From: Paenibacillus_AB hodogayensis
GTDB taxonomy: Bacteria; Bacillota; Bacilli; Paenibacillales; NBRC-103111
Assembly: GCF_039536325.1 (NCBI RefSeq)
Contig: NZ_BAAAYO010000005.1
Span: 62,001-126,000 of the forward strand
Reading direction: 5' to 3'
DNA: 64,000 nt
Program-made: the position numbers and the translations under genes
Shown here: positions 16,204 through 25,325 of the stretch, piece by piece
How the letters are laid out: each line of letters opens with the position of its first letter
Numbering within the stretch: position 1 is the stretch's first letter
The notes under the pieces: generated by a model
The model's input: the letters and a program-made list of their open reading frames with translations, nothing else
What the model was told of the DNA's origin: nothing
Database searches by the model: none

Positions 16204-16256
16204 GGGGGCGTTTCGGGCGCATTGCTGAGAAGCGCCCCCTGTCATTTCCTTTTTCA
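16204..16256 (+). terminator. Hairpin between the binding-protein and permease genes
   Basis: GGGGGCGTTTC pairs with GAAGCGCCCCC (11 bp with one G-U) and T-rich sequence follows. In ABC operons such hairpins stabilise or terminate the binding-protein transcript and let some polymerase through. Confidence 0.65.
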
Positions 16257-16275
16257 ATGAAAGGGGGCTAGCGAG

Positions 16276-17202
16276 GTGGGAAGGTATGCTTTACAAAGGC
16301 TGCTTGGCGTCATTCCGCTGCTGTTTATCGTATCGGTGCTCGTCTTTCTGTTCATTCACTTGATTCCCGGCGACCCGGCCCGGCTCGTTGCCGGCAAGGA
16401 CGCCACGCTTGAGGAGATTAACGGCATCCGCGAACAGCTCGGTCTCAATTTGCCGTTGTGGCAGCAATATATCAACTATATGGGCAAGCTTCTGCAAGGC
16501 GATTTGGGTACTTCGCTGCGCTCGGGCGTGCCGGTGTCCGACATGCTGGCGAGCCGATTCGCGCCGACGATCATCCTGACGTTCACGAGTCTCGGCTGGG
16601 CGCTTGTCATCGGGCTGGTGATCGGCACGATCTCTGCGGTAAACCGCAACCGGTGGCCGGATTATGCGGGGATGCTGACCGCGATATCCGGTATTTCCGT
16701 TCCCGGCTTTTGGCTGGGTCTCGTCTTGATTCAAATTTTCTCGGTTCAGCTCGGTTGGTTTCCTACCGGCGGGATTGACTCGTGGAAATCTTACGTGCTT
16801 CCGTCCATTACTCTCGGAGCGGGCATCATGTCCATGCTGGCACGGTACTCCAGATCTTCGATGCTGGAAACGATGCGCGAAGATTACATCCGGACCGGAC
16901 GGGCAAAGGGACTCAGAGAATTTGTCGTTGTCGGCCGGCATGCGCTGCGCAATTCGCTCATTCAGGTCGTAACCGTCGCGGGCTTGCAGTTCGGTTTCCT
17001 GCTTGGCGGCTCCGTTATGGTGGAGACCGTATTCAGTATTCCGGGATTGGGCAGACTGCTGGTCGATTCTATCGCATTCCGCGATTATACGGTCATTCAG
17101 GCATTGCTGCTGCTGTTCGCCACTCAATTCATACTCATTAACTTGATCGTCGATATGCTGTACGGTGTACTCAATCCGAAAATCCGCTATGCGTCGAACT
17201 AG
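16276..17202 (+). CDS. Dipeptide/oligopeptide ABC transporter permease, DppB-like
   Basis: A 308-residue inner-membrane permease with about six transmembrane helices and a long loop after the first, as in DppB/OppB. The EAA motif for contact with the ATPases is seen near E-D-Y-I-R-T-G-R-A-K-G-L. It pairs with the next gene to form the channel. The start is GTG 16276, behind AAAGGGGGC. Confidence 0.92.
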   Translation: MGRYALQRLLGVIPLLFIVSVLVFLFIHLIPGDPARLVAGKDATLEEINGIREQLGLNLPLWQQYINYMGKLLQGDLGTSLRSGVPVSDMLASRFAPTIILTFTSLGWALVIGLVIGTISAVNRNRWPDYAGMLTAISGISVPGFWLGLVLIQIFSVQLGWFPTGGIDSWKSYVLPSITLGAGIMSMLARYSRSSMLETMREDYIRTGRAKGLREFVVVGRHALRNSLIQVVTVAGLQFGFLLGGSVMVETVFSIPGLGRLLVDSIAFRDYTVIQALLLLFATQFILINLIVDMLYGVLNPKIRYASN

Positions 17203-17212
17203 GAGGGATAAG

Positions 17213-18121
17213 ATGAAGGACAATCCGACGATAGTAGAGACGGGTTCCGAGCCACGGGAGACACTTGCATCTGATAAAAAGAAAAGCGCCGCGGCCGTCT
17301 TTTTCGCTAAATTTTGCAAACAAAAATTGTCTCTGGTGGCCGCGATTTTCATTCTGTTGCTGTTCGTACTCGCCCTTTTTGGTCCGTACTTGACGCCGTA
17401 TGACGCGAACCAGCCGGATTACGACGCGTTAATGTCCCCTCCGTCAGCGTCGCACTGGGCAGGAACGGACGAATACGGCCGGGATATATTAAGCCGCATT
17501 ATTGACGGAACCCGCTTGACGTTAGCGGTCAGCTTGAGCGCGGTATTTATCGCAGCCGTGCTGGGCACGATTTTGGGCATATACAGCGGTTATTACGGCG
17601 GCTGGCTCGACCGGCTTATTATGCGAAGCAGCGACGTGCTGTTCTCGTTCCCGGATCTGCTGTTGGCGATCGGGATCGTCGCCATTCTCGGGCCCGGCTT
17701 ATCCAACGTGGTTATCGCGGTTGCCGTATTCGGCACGCCGTCTTTCGCAAGAATTATTCGCAGCGTGACGCTGTCGGCCAAAGAGACGTTGTTCGTAGAA
17801 GCGGCCCGATCCATGGGCGCCAAAAACGAGCGCATTATGTGGAAGCATATTTTCCCGGAAACGGTGGCAAGTGTAATCGTAAACGTAACGATGAAAATCG
17901 GCAGCGCGATATTGGCCGCAGCCTCGCTCAGCTTTCTCGGCATGGGCGCCAAGCCGACGGAGCCTGACTGGGGAGCCATGCTGAGCATGGGGCGCGATTA
18001 TTTGAGCATTGCTCCGCATATCGTATACATTCCCGGAGCGGCGATATTTTTGACCGTACTTGCTTTTAACCTGGTGGGGGACGGGCTGCGCGACGCTCTC
18101 GATCCCAAGACGAAAAACTAA
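17213..18121 (+). CDS. Dipeptide/oligopeptide ABC transporter permease, DppC-like
   Basis: A 302-residue second permease subunit. It has a hydrophilic N-terminus (about 35 residues), a first helix, the H-W-A-G-T-D-E-Y-G-R-D signature typical of DppC/OppC, and the EAA loop (E-A-A-R-S-M-G-A). AGGAGGGATAAG precedes ATG 17213. It starts 10 bases after the dppB-like gene, so the two are translated from one message. Confidence 0.92.
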   Translation: MKDNPTIVETGSEPRETLASDKKKSAAAVFFAKFCKQKLSLVAAIFILLLFVLALFGPYLTPYDANQPDYDALMSPPSASHWAGTDEYGRDILSRIIDGTRLTLAVSLSAVFIAAVLGTILGIYSGYYGGWLDRLIMRSSDVLFSFPDLLLAIGIVAILGPGLSNVVIAVAVFGTPSFARIIRSVTLSAKETLFVEAARSMGAKNERIMWKHIFPETVASVIVNVTMKIGSAILAAASLSFLGMGAKPTEPDWGAMLSMGRDYLSIAPHIVYIPGAAIFLTVLAFNLVGDGLRDALDPKTKN

Positions 18122-18134
18122 AGGGGGCCAGACC

Positions 18135-19127
18135 GTGACGCCCAAATTGCTTGAAGTACAAGGATTGAAAACGGAGTTCCGACGCGATGGCGGCAGCGTA
18201 ATGGCGGTGTCCGGCGTTGACTTTCATATAAATAAAGGCGAGGTGCTGGGCCTCGTCGGCGAGTCCGGCTGCGGCAAAAGCGTGACCTCCCTGTCGATTA
18301 TGCGTCTGCTCAAAGATACGCCGGGACGAATCGCCGCAGGCTCCGTCCGTTTCGAAGGCACGGACTTGACCAAGCTGGGGGAAAAGGAAATGCGGCGTTA
18401 CCGGGGGAACGAGCTGGCGATGATTTTCCAGGAGCCGATGACCTCGCTTAACCCGGTGCTGCGCATCGGCCGGCAGCTGGAGGAGCCGATTATGCTCCAT
18501 CTCGGATACGGGCGGAAGCGCGCGCGGGAGCACGCCATTCATACGCTTAGGCTCGTAGGCATTCCGCGGGCCGAGGAATTGGTGGACGACTACCCGCACC
18601 AGTTGTCCGGAGGCATGAGACAGCGCGTGATGATCGCCATGGCAATGTCGTGCAGCCCGAAGCTGCTCATTGCCGACGAGCCGACGACGGCGCTCGACGT
18701 GACGATTCAAGCGCAAATTTTGGACTTGATGAAACGGCTGAAACAAGAGCAGGAGATGGGCATGCTGCTCATCACGCACGATCTCGGCGTCGTGGCCGAA
18801 ATGTGCGACCGGGTTGTCGTCATGTACGCCGGGCGCGTGGTCGAGGAAGCTTCGGTGCAAGACTTGTTCGAGCGGCCTCAGCACCCATACACGAAAGGGC
18901 TGATCCAATCGGTGCCGAAGCTTCGTCAGAAGGTTCGCCGGCTGGAGTCCATTCGCGGCAACGTGCCGGATTTGAGCGCCATGCCGCAAGGCTGCAAGTT
19001 TGCGCCGCGCTGCCCGCATGTCATGGAGCGGTGTTTGTCACAGGAGCCGGAGCTGCTGCAGGTCGAAGACGGCGAGCGCAAAAGCCGCTGCTGGCTGACG
19101 CAGCCGAATGGAGGTGAGAGCGCATGA
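18135..19127 (+). CDS. Dipeptide/oligopeptide ABC transporter ATP-binding protein, DppD-like
   Basis: A 330-residue ATPase with Walker A (G-E-S-G-C-G-K-S), Q-loop (F-Q-E-P-M-T-S-L-N-P), signature L-S-G-G-M-R-Q-R, Walker B (L-L-I-A-D-E-P-T-T-A-L-D) and the His switch. The C-terminal oligopeptide-transporter extension is complete (C-K-F-A-P-R-C-P, then C-W), where the cysteines may hold an iron-sulphur cluster. GTG 18135 follows AAAGGGGGCC. The stop overlaps the next start by 4 bp. Confidence 0.93.
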   Translation: MTPKLLEVQGLKTEFRRDGGSVMAVSGVDFHINKGEVLGLVGESGCGKSVTSLSIMRLLKDTPGRIAAGSVRFEGTDLTKLGEKEMRRYRGNELAMIFQEPMTSLNPVLRIGRQLEEPIMLHLGYGRKRAREHAIHTLRLVGIPRAEELVDDYPHQLSGGMRQRVMIAMAMSCSPKLLIADEPTTALDVTIQAQILDLMKRLKQEQEMGMLLITHDLGVVAEMCDRVVVMYAGRVVEEASVQDLFERPQHPYTKGLIQSVPKLRQKVRRLESIRGNVPDLSAMPQGCKFAPRCPHVMERCLSQEPELLQVEDGERKSRCWLTQPNGGESA

Positions 19128-20116
19128 AGGAGACTCCGCTCGTTGAAGTAAAGGGATTGCAAAAATCGTTCAGCATCAAAAAGGGCTGGTTCGGCGCCAA
19201 CAAATATTTGCGCGCGGTCGACGGCATTTCATTCGCCATCAACAAGGGGGAAACGTTCAGCCTTGTCGGCGAAAGCGGCTGCGGCAAGTCTACCACCGGA
19301 CGGCTCGTTACGAGACTGCTCAAGCCTAACGGCGGAGAAGTATGGTTTGACGGACAAAATATCGGCGCTCTCAGCGACAATCAGATGCGTCCGGTTCGCA
19401 AGCATATGCAGATGGTGTTTCAGGACCCTTACGCTTCATTGAATCCCCGGATGAAAGTAAAGGATCTGGTGGCCGAGCCGCTGCTCATTCATACGAAGCT
19501 CAGTCCGCAGGAGCGGGATAAGCTGGCGCGGGAGCTGCTGGAGACGGTAGGGTTGAGCAGCTTTCACGCGGAACGTTACGCCCACGAGTTTAGCGGAGGG
19601 CAGCGTCAGCGGATCGGCATCGCGCGCGCGTTGTCCGTGCGCCCGAGCTTGATCGTCGCGGACGAGCCGGTATCGGCGCTGGACGTTTCGATTCAGTCCC
19701 AGGTGCTGAACCTGCTGCAGGATTTGCAGGAGGAGTATGGCCTTACCTATTTGTTTATCTCTCATGACTTGAGCGTCGTCGAGCATATCAGCGACCGGAT
19801 CGGGGTCATGTACCTCGGTACGCTCGTGGAAACGGCGGACAAGGATACGCTCTACGATCGGCCGCTGCACCCTTATACGCAGGCGTTGCTGTCGTCCGTC
19901 CCCGTTCCCGATCCGAATCAGAAGAAGGAACGGATTATATTGAAGGGCGATTTGCCGAGCCCGGTAGATCCCCCGACCGGCTGCCGCTTTCATACCCGCT
20001 GCCCGGCCTGCATGGAAGTATGCAAGCTTAAGGAGCCGGTATTCCGGGAAGTGGAGCCGGGGCACCAGGTAGCCTGTCATTTGTATGACGAAGAGATCAT
20101 GAAAAACGAAAAGTAG
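19124..20116 (+). CDS. Dipeptide/oligopeptide ABC transporter ATP-binding protein, DppF-like
   Basis: A 330-residue second ATPase, with Walker A G-E-S-G-C-G-K-S-T, signature F-S-G-G-Q-R-Q-R, Walker B V-A-D-E-P-V-S-A-L-D and a C-terminal C-R-F-H-T-R-C-P motif. It forms a heterodimer with the preceding subunit. ATG overlaps the previous stop (ATGA), implying translational coupling. Confidence 0.93.
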   Translation: MKETPLVEVKGLQKSFSIKKGWFGANKYLRAVDGISFAINKGETFSLVGESGCGKSTTGRLVTRLLKPNGGEVWFDGQNIGALSDNQMRPVRKHMQMVFQDPYASLNPRMKVKDLVAEPLLIHTKLSPQERDKLARELLETVGLSSFHAERYAHEFSGGQRQRIGIARALSVRPSLIVADEPVSALDVSIQSQVLNLLQDLQEEYGLTYLFISHDLSVVEHISDRIGVMYLGTLVETADKDTLYDRPLHPYTQALLSSVPVPDPNQKKERIILKGDLPSPVDPPTGCRFHTRCPACMEVCKLKEPVFREVEPGHQVACHLYDEEIMKNEK

Positions 20117-20191
20117 AAGAGAAGGCCGGATCACGGCATTTCCGAAGCGCTCCGTCCGGAGCCTCATCACAAGGTTGAAGAAGGGATCGCC

Positions 20192-21670
20192 ATGTCTATT
20201 ACCATCGACAAGTCCGATGTAACGGATGTTTATATGTACCCGGCTTATACCGGCGAATCGTTTCCGTATTCGCTGGCGGACAGCCGCAAGCGGCCGGGCG
20301 TCGCGACCTGGCTTTACGCCCGCTCGGAGGGCGAGCGGGACGCGTTCGCCGTTGGCATGGGCGCGCGCGGGAGCGTGACGCTGGAGCAGGTGCGCCGGTC
20401 CGGGGGAACAGGGGCCCGCGCTATGCTGCAGGAAGGGCGGAGCGGGGCAACGCTTGCGAGACGCCATGATGCGGCGGCGGGCGACGAGAGTAAGCAGGCT
20501 GCGGCGGAGTGGCTGCAAGCTTGGATCGAGGGCTGGCTGCTCGGCTTGTACCGATTCGACAAGTACCGGAGCGCAACGAAGCTTATCGGCGAAGCCGGCT
20601 TGAACCTTCGCTCGGAAGACTGGAGCGAGCTGTCGCAGAGCGAGCTGGACGCGGTCATCGAGACGGCCCGGCATCGGGCGGCGGGGACGAATTTGACGCG
20701 GGACTGGGTCAATGAGACGCCGGATGCGCTGAACCCGGATACGTTCGTACAGTGGACGTCGGAGCGGTTCAAGGATACCCCGGTCACGATCCGCGTCTAT
20801 CGCGGACAAGAGCTGATCGACCGCGGCATGAACGGGCTGATTGCGGTCGGGGCCGGCAGCAAGCACGCTCCGGCGCTGATCGAGCTCCGGTACGAGGCAA
20901 ACTCCGACGCGCCTTTGCTCGCGCTGGTCGGCAAAGCCGTTACGTTCGACATGGGCGGCATGAACGCCAAAACAGGCAGAGATATTAGCGATGCCCGGAT
21001 GGATATGGGCGGTGCGGCCGCCGTTATCGGTGCGATGGATATACTGGTCCGGCAGCGGGCCAAGGCTCGCGTGACGGCGCTGATTGCCGTGGCGGATAAT
21101 TTGCCGGATGCCCGCGCCACACTCCCTTCGTCCGTTATCCGTTATCCGAACGGTTTGACCGTTCACATTGCGAATACGGACGGGGAAGGGCGTCTCATCC
21201 TTGCCGACGCGCTCATCCACGCCGCCAAGCTTGGCGCGGCGCAAGCGATCGACATCGCTACGCTGACCGGCAACGTCGGCGACGCGCTTGGACTCGGAAT
21301 CGCCGGCATATGGGGCGATGCGGACATAAGCCGCAGTCTCGTCGAGATCGGGGAGCGCAATGGAGAGAGGCTGTGGCCGATGCCTCTCATGGATGAATAC
21401 GAAGCGGAGCTCCGCAGCCCTTATGCGGATATGCGCAACGTCGGCACTTCTACGCTCGCGGGCGCGATTGTAGCGGCTTTATTCATCCGCCGTTTCGTCG
21501 CCGAATCGATGGGCTGGGTGCATATCGATATGGCCGGTACGGTGCAGTACAAGCAGGATGCCGGCTATGCGGAAACCGGTGCGACCGGCTACGGAGCAAG
21601 ACTGCTTGCTGATTATGCCATGCAGTACGCCCGGAGCGGTAAAGAGGGCGAGCGGGAGGATTCGTTATGA
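20192..21670 (+). CDS. M17 family leucyl aminopeptidase
   Basis: A 492-residue cytosolic aminopeptidase that would remove N-terminal residues from imported peptides. The C-terminal catalytic domain has the two-metal ligands: Lys and Asp in G-K-A-V-T-F-D-M-G-G, Asp in R-M-D-M-G-G, and Asp/Glu in N-T-D-G-E-G-R-L. The last is the M17 signature with Gly where Ala is usual. The catalytic Arg is in that motif. The N-terminal half is divergent, as is normal for the family. It follows the importer genes and overlaps cutC by 4 bp, which fits peptide uptake followed by breakdown. Confidence 0.88.
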   Translation: MSITIDKSDVTDVYMYPAYTGESFPYSLADSRKRPGVATWLYARSEGERDAFAVGMGARGSVTLEQVRRSGGTGARAMLQEGRSGATLARRHDAAAGDESKQAAAEWLQAWIEGWLLGLYRFDKYRSATKLIGEAGLNLRSEDWSELSQSELDAVIETARHRAAGTNLTRDWVNETPDALNPDTFVQWTSERFKDTPVTIRVYRGQELIDRGMNGLIAVGAGSKHAPALIELRYEANSDAPLLALVGKAVTFDMGGMNAKTGRDISDARMDMGGAAAVIGAMDILVRQRAKARVTALIAVADNLPDARATLPSSVIRYPNGLTVHIANTDGEGRLILADALIHAAKLGAAQAIDIATLTGNVGDALGLGIAGIWGDADISRSLVEIGERNGERLWPMPLMDEYEAELRSPYADMRNVGTSTLAGAIVAALFIRRFVAESMGWVHIDMAGTVQYKQDAGYAETGATGYGARLLADYAMQYARSGKEGEREDSL

Positions 21671-22356
21671 TGTTGGAAGTCATCGCCACGTGTATCGACG
21701 ATGCGCTGACAGCCGAGGCGAACGGCGCCGATCGGCTGGAGCTGATTACGGCGATCACCGAAGGCGGTTTAACGCCGGGCATCGGCTTGGTGCGGCAGGC
21801 GGTTCGGTCGGTGCAAATACCGGTTCATGTCATGGTCCGGCCGCACAGCCGCTCTTTTGTATACGACAAGCGTGATCTGGAGACGATGGCGGCCGAGATC
21901 GAGGCGATTGCCGACGCGGGGGCGGCCGGCATCGTCGTCGGCGCGCTGACGGGCGAAGGCCGAATCGACGAGGCTGTCCTAGATGCCCTGCTGCCTAAGG
22001 CGCAAGGGCTGCAAGTGACGTTTCACCGGGCTTTCGACGAGCTGGAAGACCAGTTGGAAGGACTGCAAACGCTGCTGCGTTACCCGCAAGTGACCCGTGT
22101 GCTGACGTCGGGCGGGCCAAAGCCGGCTCCCCAGGCGATTCCGGCCATTCGCAGGCTGGTCGAAGCCGCAAACGGCAGCTCGCTGCGTATTTTGGCCGGC
22201 AACGGCCTGACTCCCGAAGCCGTCGTGTCTTTCATCCAACAGACTGGCGTGACCGAGGTGCATTTCGGTTCGGCGGTCCGTCACGGCCGATCCGGTCTGT
22301 CTCCGATCGACCCCGTACAGCTGCGGGCATTATCCGACAGCCTTCTTGCGATCTAA
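21667..22356 (+). CDS. cutC: CutC family TIM-barrel protein
   Basis: A 229-residue protein with the CutC start E-V-I-A-T-C-I-D-D-A, the G-A-D-R-L-E-L motif, V-M-V-R-P-H-S-R-S-F-V-Y, F-H-R-A-F-D and V-L-T-S-G-G. CutC was named for copper tolerance in E. coli, but its TIM-barrel fold and gene contexts suggest an enzyme. Here it is translationally coupled to a peptidase (ATGA overlap) and followed by a sugar kinase; no copper genes are near. A metabolic role is my inference. Confidence 0.88.
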   Translation: MMLEVIATCIDDALTAEANGADRLELITAITEGGLTPGIGLVRQAVRSVQIPVHVMVRPHSRSFVYDKRDLETMAAEIEAIADAGAAGIVVGALTGEGRIDEAVLDALLPKAQGLQVTFHRAFDELEDQLEGLQTLLRYPQVTRVLTSGGPKPAPQAIPAIRRLVEAANGSSLRILAGNGLTPEAVVSFIQQTGVTEVHFGSAVRHGRSGLSPIDPVQLRALSDSLLAI

Positions 22357-22388
22357 GTACGGCTGATCATAGATTTGAAAAAAGGTGA

Positions 22389-23342
22389 ATGGCGTTGCAA
22401 AATAGAGAAAACTACGTGGTAGGAATCGATCTTGGAGGAACCAAAATAGCCGCCGCCCTGTTCGATTCGAAGGGCGACATACTGGACCGCGCACGTATGG
22501 ACACCGCCGATGCGCGTACGGCTCAAGAAGTGGTGCAGCGCATGGTGGACATGATTCATACCGTTGCGCAGGGCTATCCGTTATCGGGAGTAGGACTGGC
22601 GTCTCCCGGAGCGGTCAACAGCAAGGACGGCATCGTGCTTCACGGCACGAACCTTCCGGAGTGGGAAAACGTCCCTTTGAAGAAGTGGATGGGAGAGGCG
22701 CTCGGCGTCGACGTGCAGGTCGTTAACGATGCCAATGCGGCGGCTTGGGGCGAGTATGTCCGAGGAGCGGGCAAAGGCGCGGAGAATATGGTTTACGTTA
22801 CGTTCAGCACCGGGATCGGAGCGGGCATCGTACTCGACAGCAAGCTGCTTCTGGGCACGTCTTCGTTTGCCGGGGAGCTCGGCCATGCCATCATCGATCC
22901 GAATGGACCGGCATGCATATGCGGCAACAGCGGCTGCTGGGAGATGTTCGCCTCCGGCACGGCCATTCGCGACACCGCGATGAAGCTAATGCAGACCAGG
23001 CCGTCCCTCATTGCAAGCTTGGCGGAATCCGGCAACGAAGCGGTGTCCGCGAAGCATGTGTTCGAGGCGCATAAGCAGAACGATCCGGTTGCCGTCGAAG
23101 TGATCGGCCGGGCGATCCGCTACATGGCGCTTGGCCTTGCCAACGCGGTCCATACGTTCAATCCGGACCGCATCGTCATCGGCGGCGGCGTGAGCAAGGC
23201 GGGCGATCAGCTGTTCCCGTCTTTAATCGCTCAGACGGAGCGGTTTGTCATGAAGCCTTACCGGGGCACCTATGAAATCGTGCCGGCCGGCTTGAAAGAC
23301 GATGTAGGCTTGATTGGTGCAGCCGCTCTGTTTCAAAACTAA
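22389..23342 (+). CDS. ROK family sugar kinase (glucokinase-like)
   Basis: A 317-residue ROK kinase without a DNA-binding domain. It has the ATP motif V-G-I-D-L-G-G-T-K, the catalytic Asp in N-D-A-N-A-A-A-W-G-E, the ROK signature with E-L-G-H-A, and the zinc motif C-I-C-G-N-S-G-C-W. It should phosphorylate a hexose or amino sugar; the substrate cannot be fixed from sequence. It completes the locus headed by the ROK repressor at 12280. ATG 22389 lies directly after AAAGGTGA; TTG 22395 has better spacing and is an alternative start. Confidence 0.88.
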   Translation: MALQNRENYVVGIDLGGTKIAAALFDSKGDILDRARMDTADARTAQEVVQRMVDMIHTVAQGYPLSGVGLASPGAVNSKDGIVLHGTNLPEWENVPLKKWMGEALGVDVQVVNDANAAAWGEYVRGAGKGAENMVYVTFSTGIGAGIVLDSKLLLGTSSFAGELGHAIIDPNGPACICGNSGCWEMFASGTAIRDTAMKLMQTRPSLIASLAESGNEAVSAKHVFEAHKQNDPVAVEVIGRAIRYMALGLANAVHTFNPDRIVIGGGVSKAGDQLFPSLIAQTERFVMKPYRGTYEIVPAGLKDDVGLIGAAALFQN

Positions 23343-23455
23343 ACGATGGAATGATAGCTATGCGAGACAGTTTGTTCTCCTTCGACAAGGCGGTCGGTCG
23401 CGGCCGCGGTTTGCCGGAGGGGAACGGGCTGTTTCTATTTTTTTGGAAAAAGGCA

Positions 23456-23484
23456 TGTCCACTCCGGCACGGTTCCCTTATAAT
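23456..23484 (+). promoter_or_regulatory. Probable promoter of the SGNH hydrolase gene
   Basis: A perfect TATAAT (23479-23484) with a weak -35 TGTCCA (23456-23461) at 17 bp, 40 bases before the start. Confidence 0.5.
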
Positions 23485-23523
23485 GGGTTGTGAACGCTAC
23501 CATATTCACGGAGGGGAACCATT

Positions 23524-24174
23524 TTGTTACTTGAAGCGAAAAGCCGGCTGGTCATGATAGGAGACTCGATTACCGATTGCGGACGGGCGAGACCGATCGG
23601 GGAAGGCAGGGGAGAAGCGCTTGGCAAAGGCTACGTGGCGCTTGTCGACGCCCTGCTCGGCACGATGTACGCGTCGCGCGAAATCCGCGTCACCAACGTC
23701 GGCAGCAGCGGCAATACGGTCCGGTCGCTCCAGCAGCGCTGGCAGACCGACGTGATCGATCTGAAGCCGGACTGGCTGTCGATCATGATCGGCATCAACG
23801 ACGTATGGCGGCAGTTCGACATGCCGGCGCAGCCCGAGATTCATGTGCGGATCGACGAATACGAAGCGACTCTGCGCGAGCTGGTCGCGAAATCGAAGCC
23901 GCTCGTCAAAGGGCTCGTCCTGATGACCCCGTTCTATATCGAGCCGAATCCGCAAGATCCGATGCGGGCGGAGATGGACCGCTACGGGCGGGTGGTGGAA
24001 AAGCTGGCAGTCGAATTCGGCGCCATTTTTATCGATACGCAGAAGGCGTTCGAGGAAGTGCTTCCACATTATTACCCGGCGACTTTGGCTTGGGACCGCG
24101 TCCATCCGAATATGACCGGGCATATGGTGCTGGCCCGGGCCTTTTTGAACGGCATCGGCTTTAGCTGGAACTGA
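23524..24174 (+). CDS. SGNH/GDSL family hydrolase
   Basis: A 216-residue cytosolic esterase of the SGNH type. All four blocks are present: G-D-S-I-T (Ser15 nucleophile), G-S-S-G-N-T, G-I-N-D, and D-R-V-H-P carrying the Asp/His. Related proteins deacetylate sugars or oligosaccharides, which would fit the nearby carbohydrate genes. The start is TTG 23524, set by GGAGGGGAA 7 bases upstream; no ATG fits. Confidence 0.85.
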   Translation: MLLEAKSRLVMIGDSITDCGRARPIGEGRGEALGKGYVALVDALLGTMYASREIRVTNVGSSGNTVRSLQQRWQTDVIDLKPDWLSIMIGINDVWRQFDMPAQPEIHVRIDEYEATLRELVAKSKPLVKGLVLMTPFYIEPNPQDPMRAEMDRYGRVVEKLAVEFGAIFIDTQKAFEEVLPHYYPATLAWDRVHPNMTGHMVLARAFLNGIGFSWN

Positions 24175-24201
24175 CGAATCGACACACAGGGAGGGACGGG
24201 C

Positions 24202-25161
24202 ATGAGCGGCAAGAAGCAGTTGACATTTCGCCGGGACGGCACCTTTACGATCGCCCAATTTACCGATGTGCATTGGATGAACGGCAACGAACAGGATGCC
24301 CGCTCGCGCGATTTGATGGAACGGATCATCCGGGAGGAACGTCCCGATCTGATCGTCTATACCGGTGATGTAATCTATACCGGAGCGGTCCGCGAAGGGG
24401 AGCAGCCGTGCGTCGATGCCGAGGGCGCGTTCCGCGACGCGGTCGCCTGTGCGGAGGAAGCCGGCATTCCGTGGGCGGTCGTGTTCGGCAACCACGATAC
24501 CGAAAATTTGATTACGCGCGAGGAACTGGGCTTGGTGGTCGAGTCATGCGCGCATGCGGTATCGGGCAGAGGGCCGGAAAGCGTGCCGGGCACCGGCAAT
24601 TTCACGCTCGTTCTGGAAGACCGCTCCGGAGCGCCGGCGGCGGCGCTGTTCGGCTTCGACTCCGGGGCGTACTCGGACAATGAACGCGTGCCGGGCTACG
24701 ATTGGATCAAGCGCGGGCAGATCGACTGGTATGTGGCCGAGTCCGGCCGGCTCGCCGCTGCGAACGGCGGGGAACGGCTGCCGGCGCTGGCCTTTTTCCA
24801 TATTCCGCTGCCCGAATACCGCCAAGCCTGGGATACGGTTACGTGCTACGGAGAGAAGCATGAGGACGTCTGCTGCTCGCAGCTGAACGGCGGCTTATTC
24901 GCCGCGATGGTGGAGACGGGCGACGTGATGGGCACCTTTTGTGGCCATGACCATATCAACGACTTCTGGGGAGAGCTGCACGGCATCCGGCTTTGCTACG
25001 GCCGGGCAAGCGGCTACCACACCTACGGGCGCGAGGGGTTCGTCCGCGGCGCCCGAATGATCCGGCTGCGCGAAGGAGAGCGCGGCTTCGATACGTGGCT
25101 TCGTCTGCATGACGGAACCGTCGCAGCTTCGCAGCCGGAACATGTCCCGGACCCGCGATAA
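24202..25161 (+). CDS. Calcineurin-like metallophosphoesterase
   Basis: A 319-residue phosphoesterase with the family motifs in order: D-V-H (residues about 23-25), G-D-V-I, G-N-H-D, H-I-P-L and G-H-D-H. These bind two metal ions. There is no signal peptide, so it acts in the cytoplasm, perhaps on a phosphorylated intermediate; the substrate is unknown. It starts 27 bp after the SGNH hydrolase and is probably co-transcribed. GGGAGGGACGGGC precedes the ATG. Confidence 0.85.
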   Translation: MSGKKQLTFRRDGTFTIAQFTDVHWMNGNEQDARSRDLMERIIREERPDLIVYTGDVIYTGAVREGEQPCVDAEGAFRDAVACAEEAGIPWAVVFGNHDTENLITREELGLVVESCAHAVSGRGPESVPGTGNFTLVLEDRSGAPAAALFGFDSGAYSDNERVPGYDWIKRGQIDWYVAESGRLAAANGGERLPALAFFHIPLPEYRQAWDTVTCYGEKHEDVCCSQLNGGLFAAMVETGDVMGTFCGHDHINDFWGELHGIRLCYGRASGYHTYGREGFVRGARMIRLREGERGFDTWLRLHDGTVAASQPEHVPDPR

Positions 25162-25325
25162 AGCGCAAAAATTGTTGAATATATCGTGCATTCCGCAAAA
25201 AATGAACAGAAACAGGACGGAAGTTGCGCTAAGATGAGGCTAGGCGCGAGTTGGGCGGTCCAGGCCGCCCATTTGCCGCAGGCTGACGCGACAACAAGTC
25301 GTTCATTTTATGAGGAGGTTCTTCG

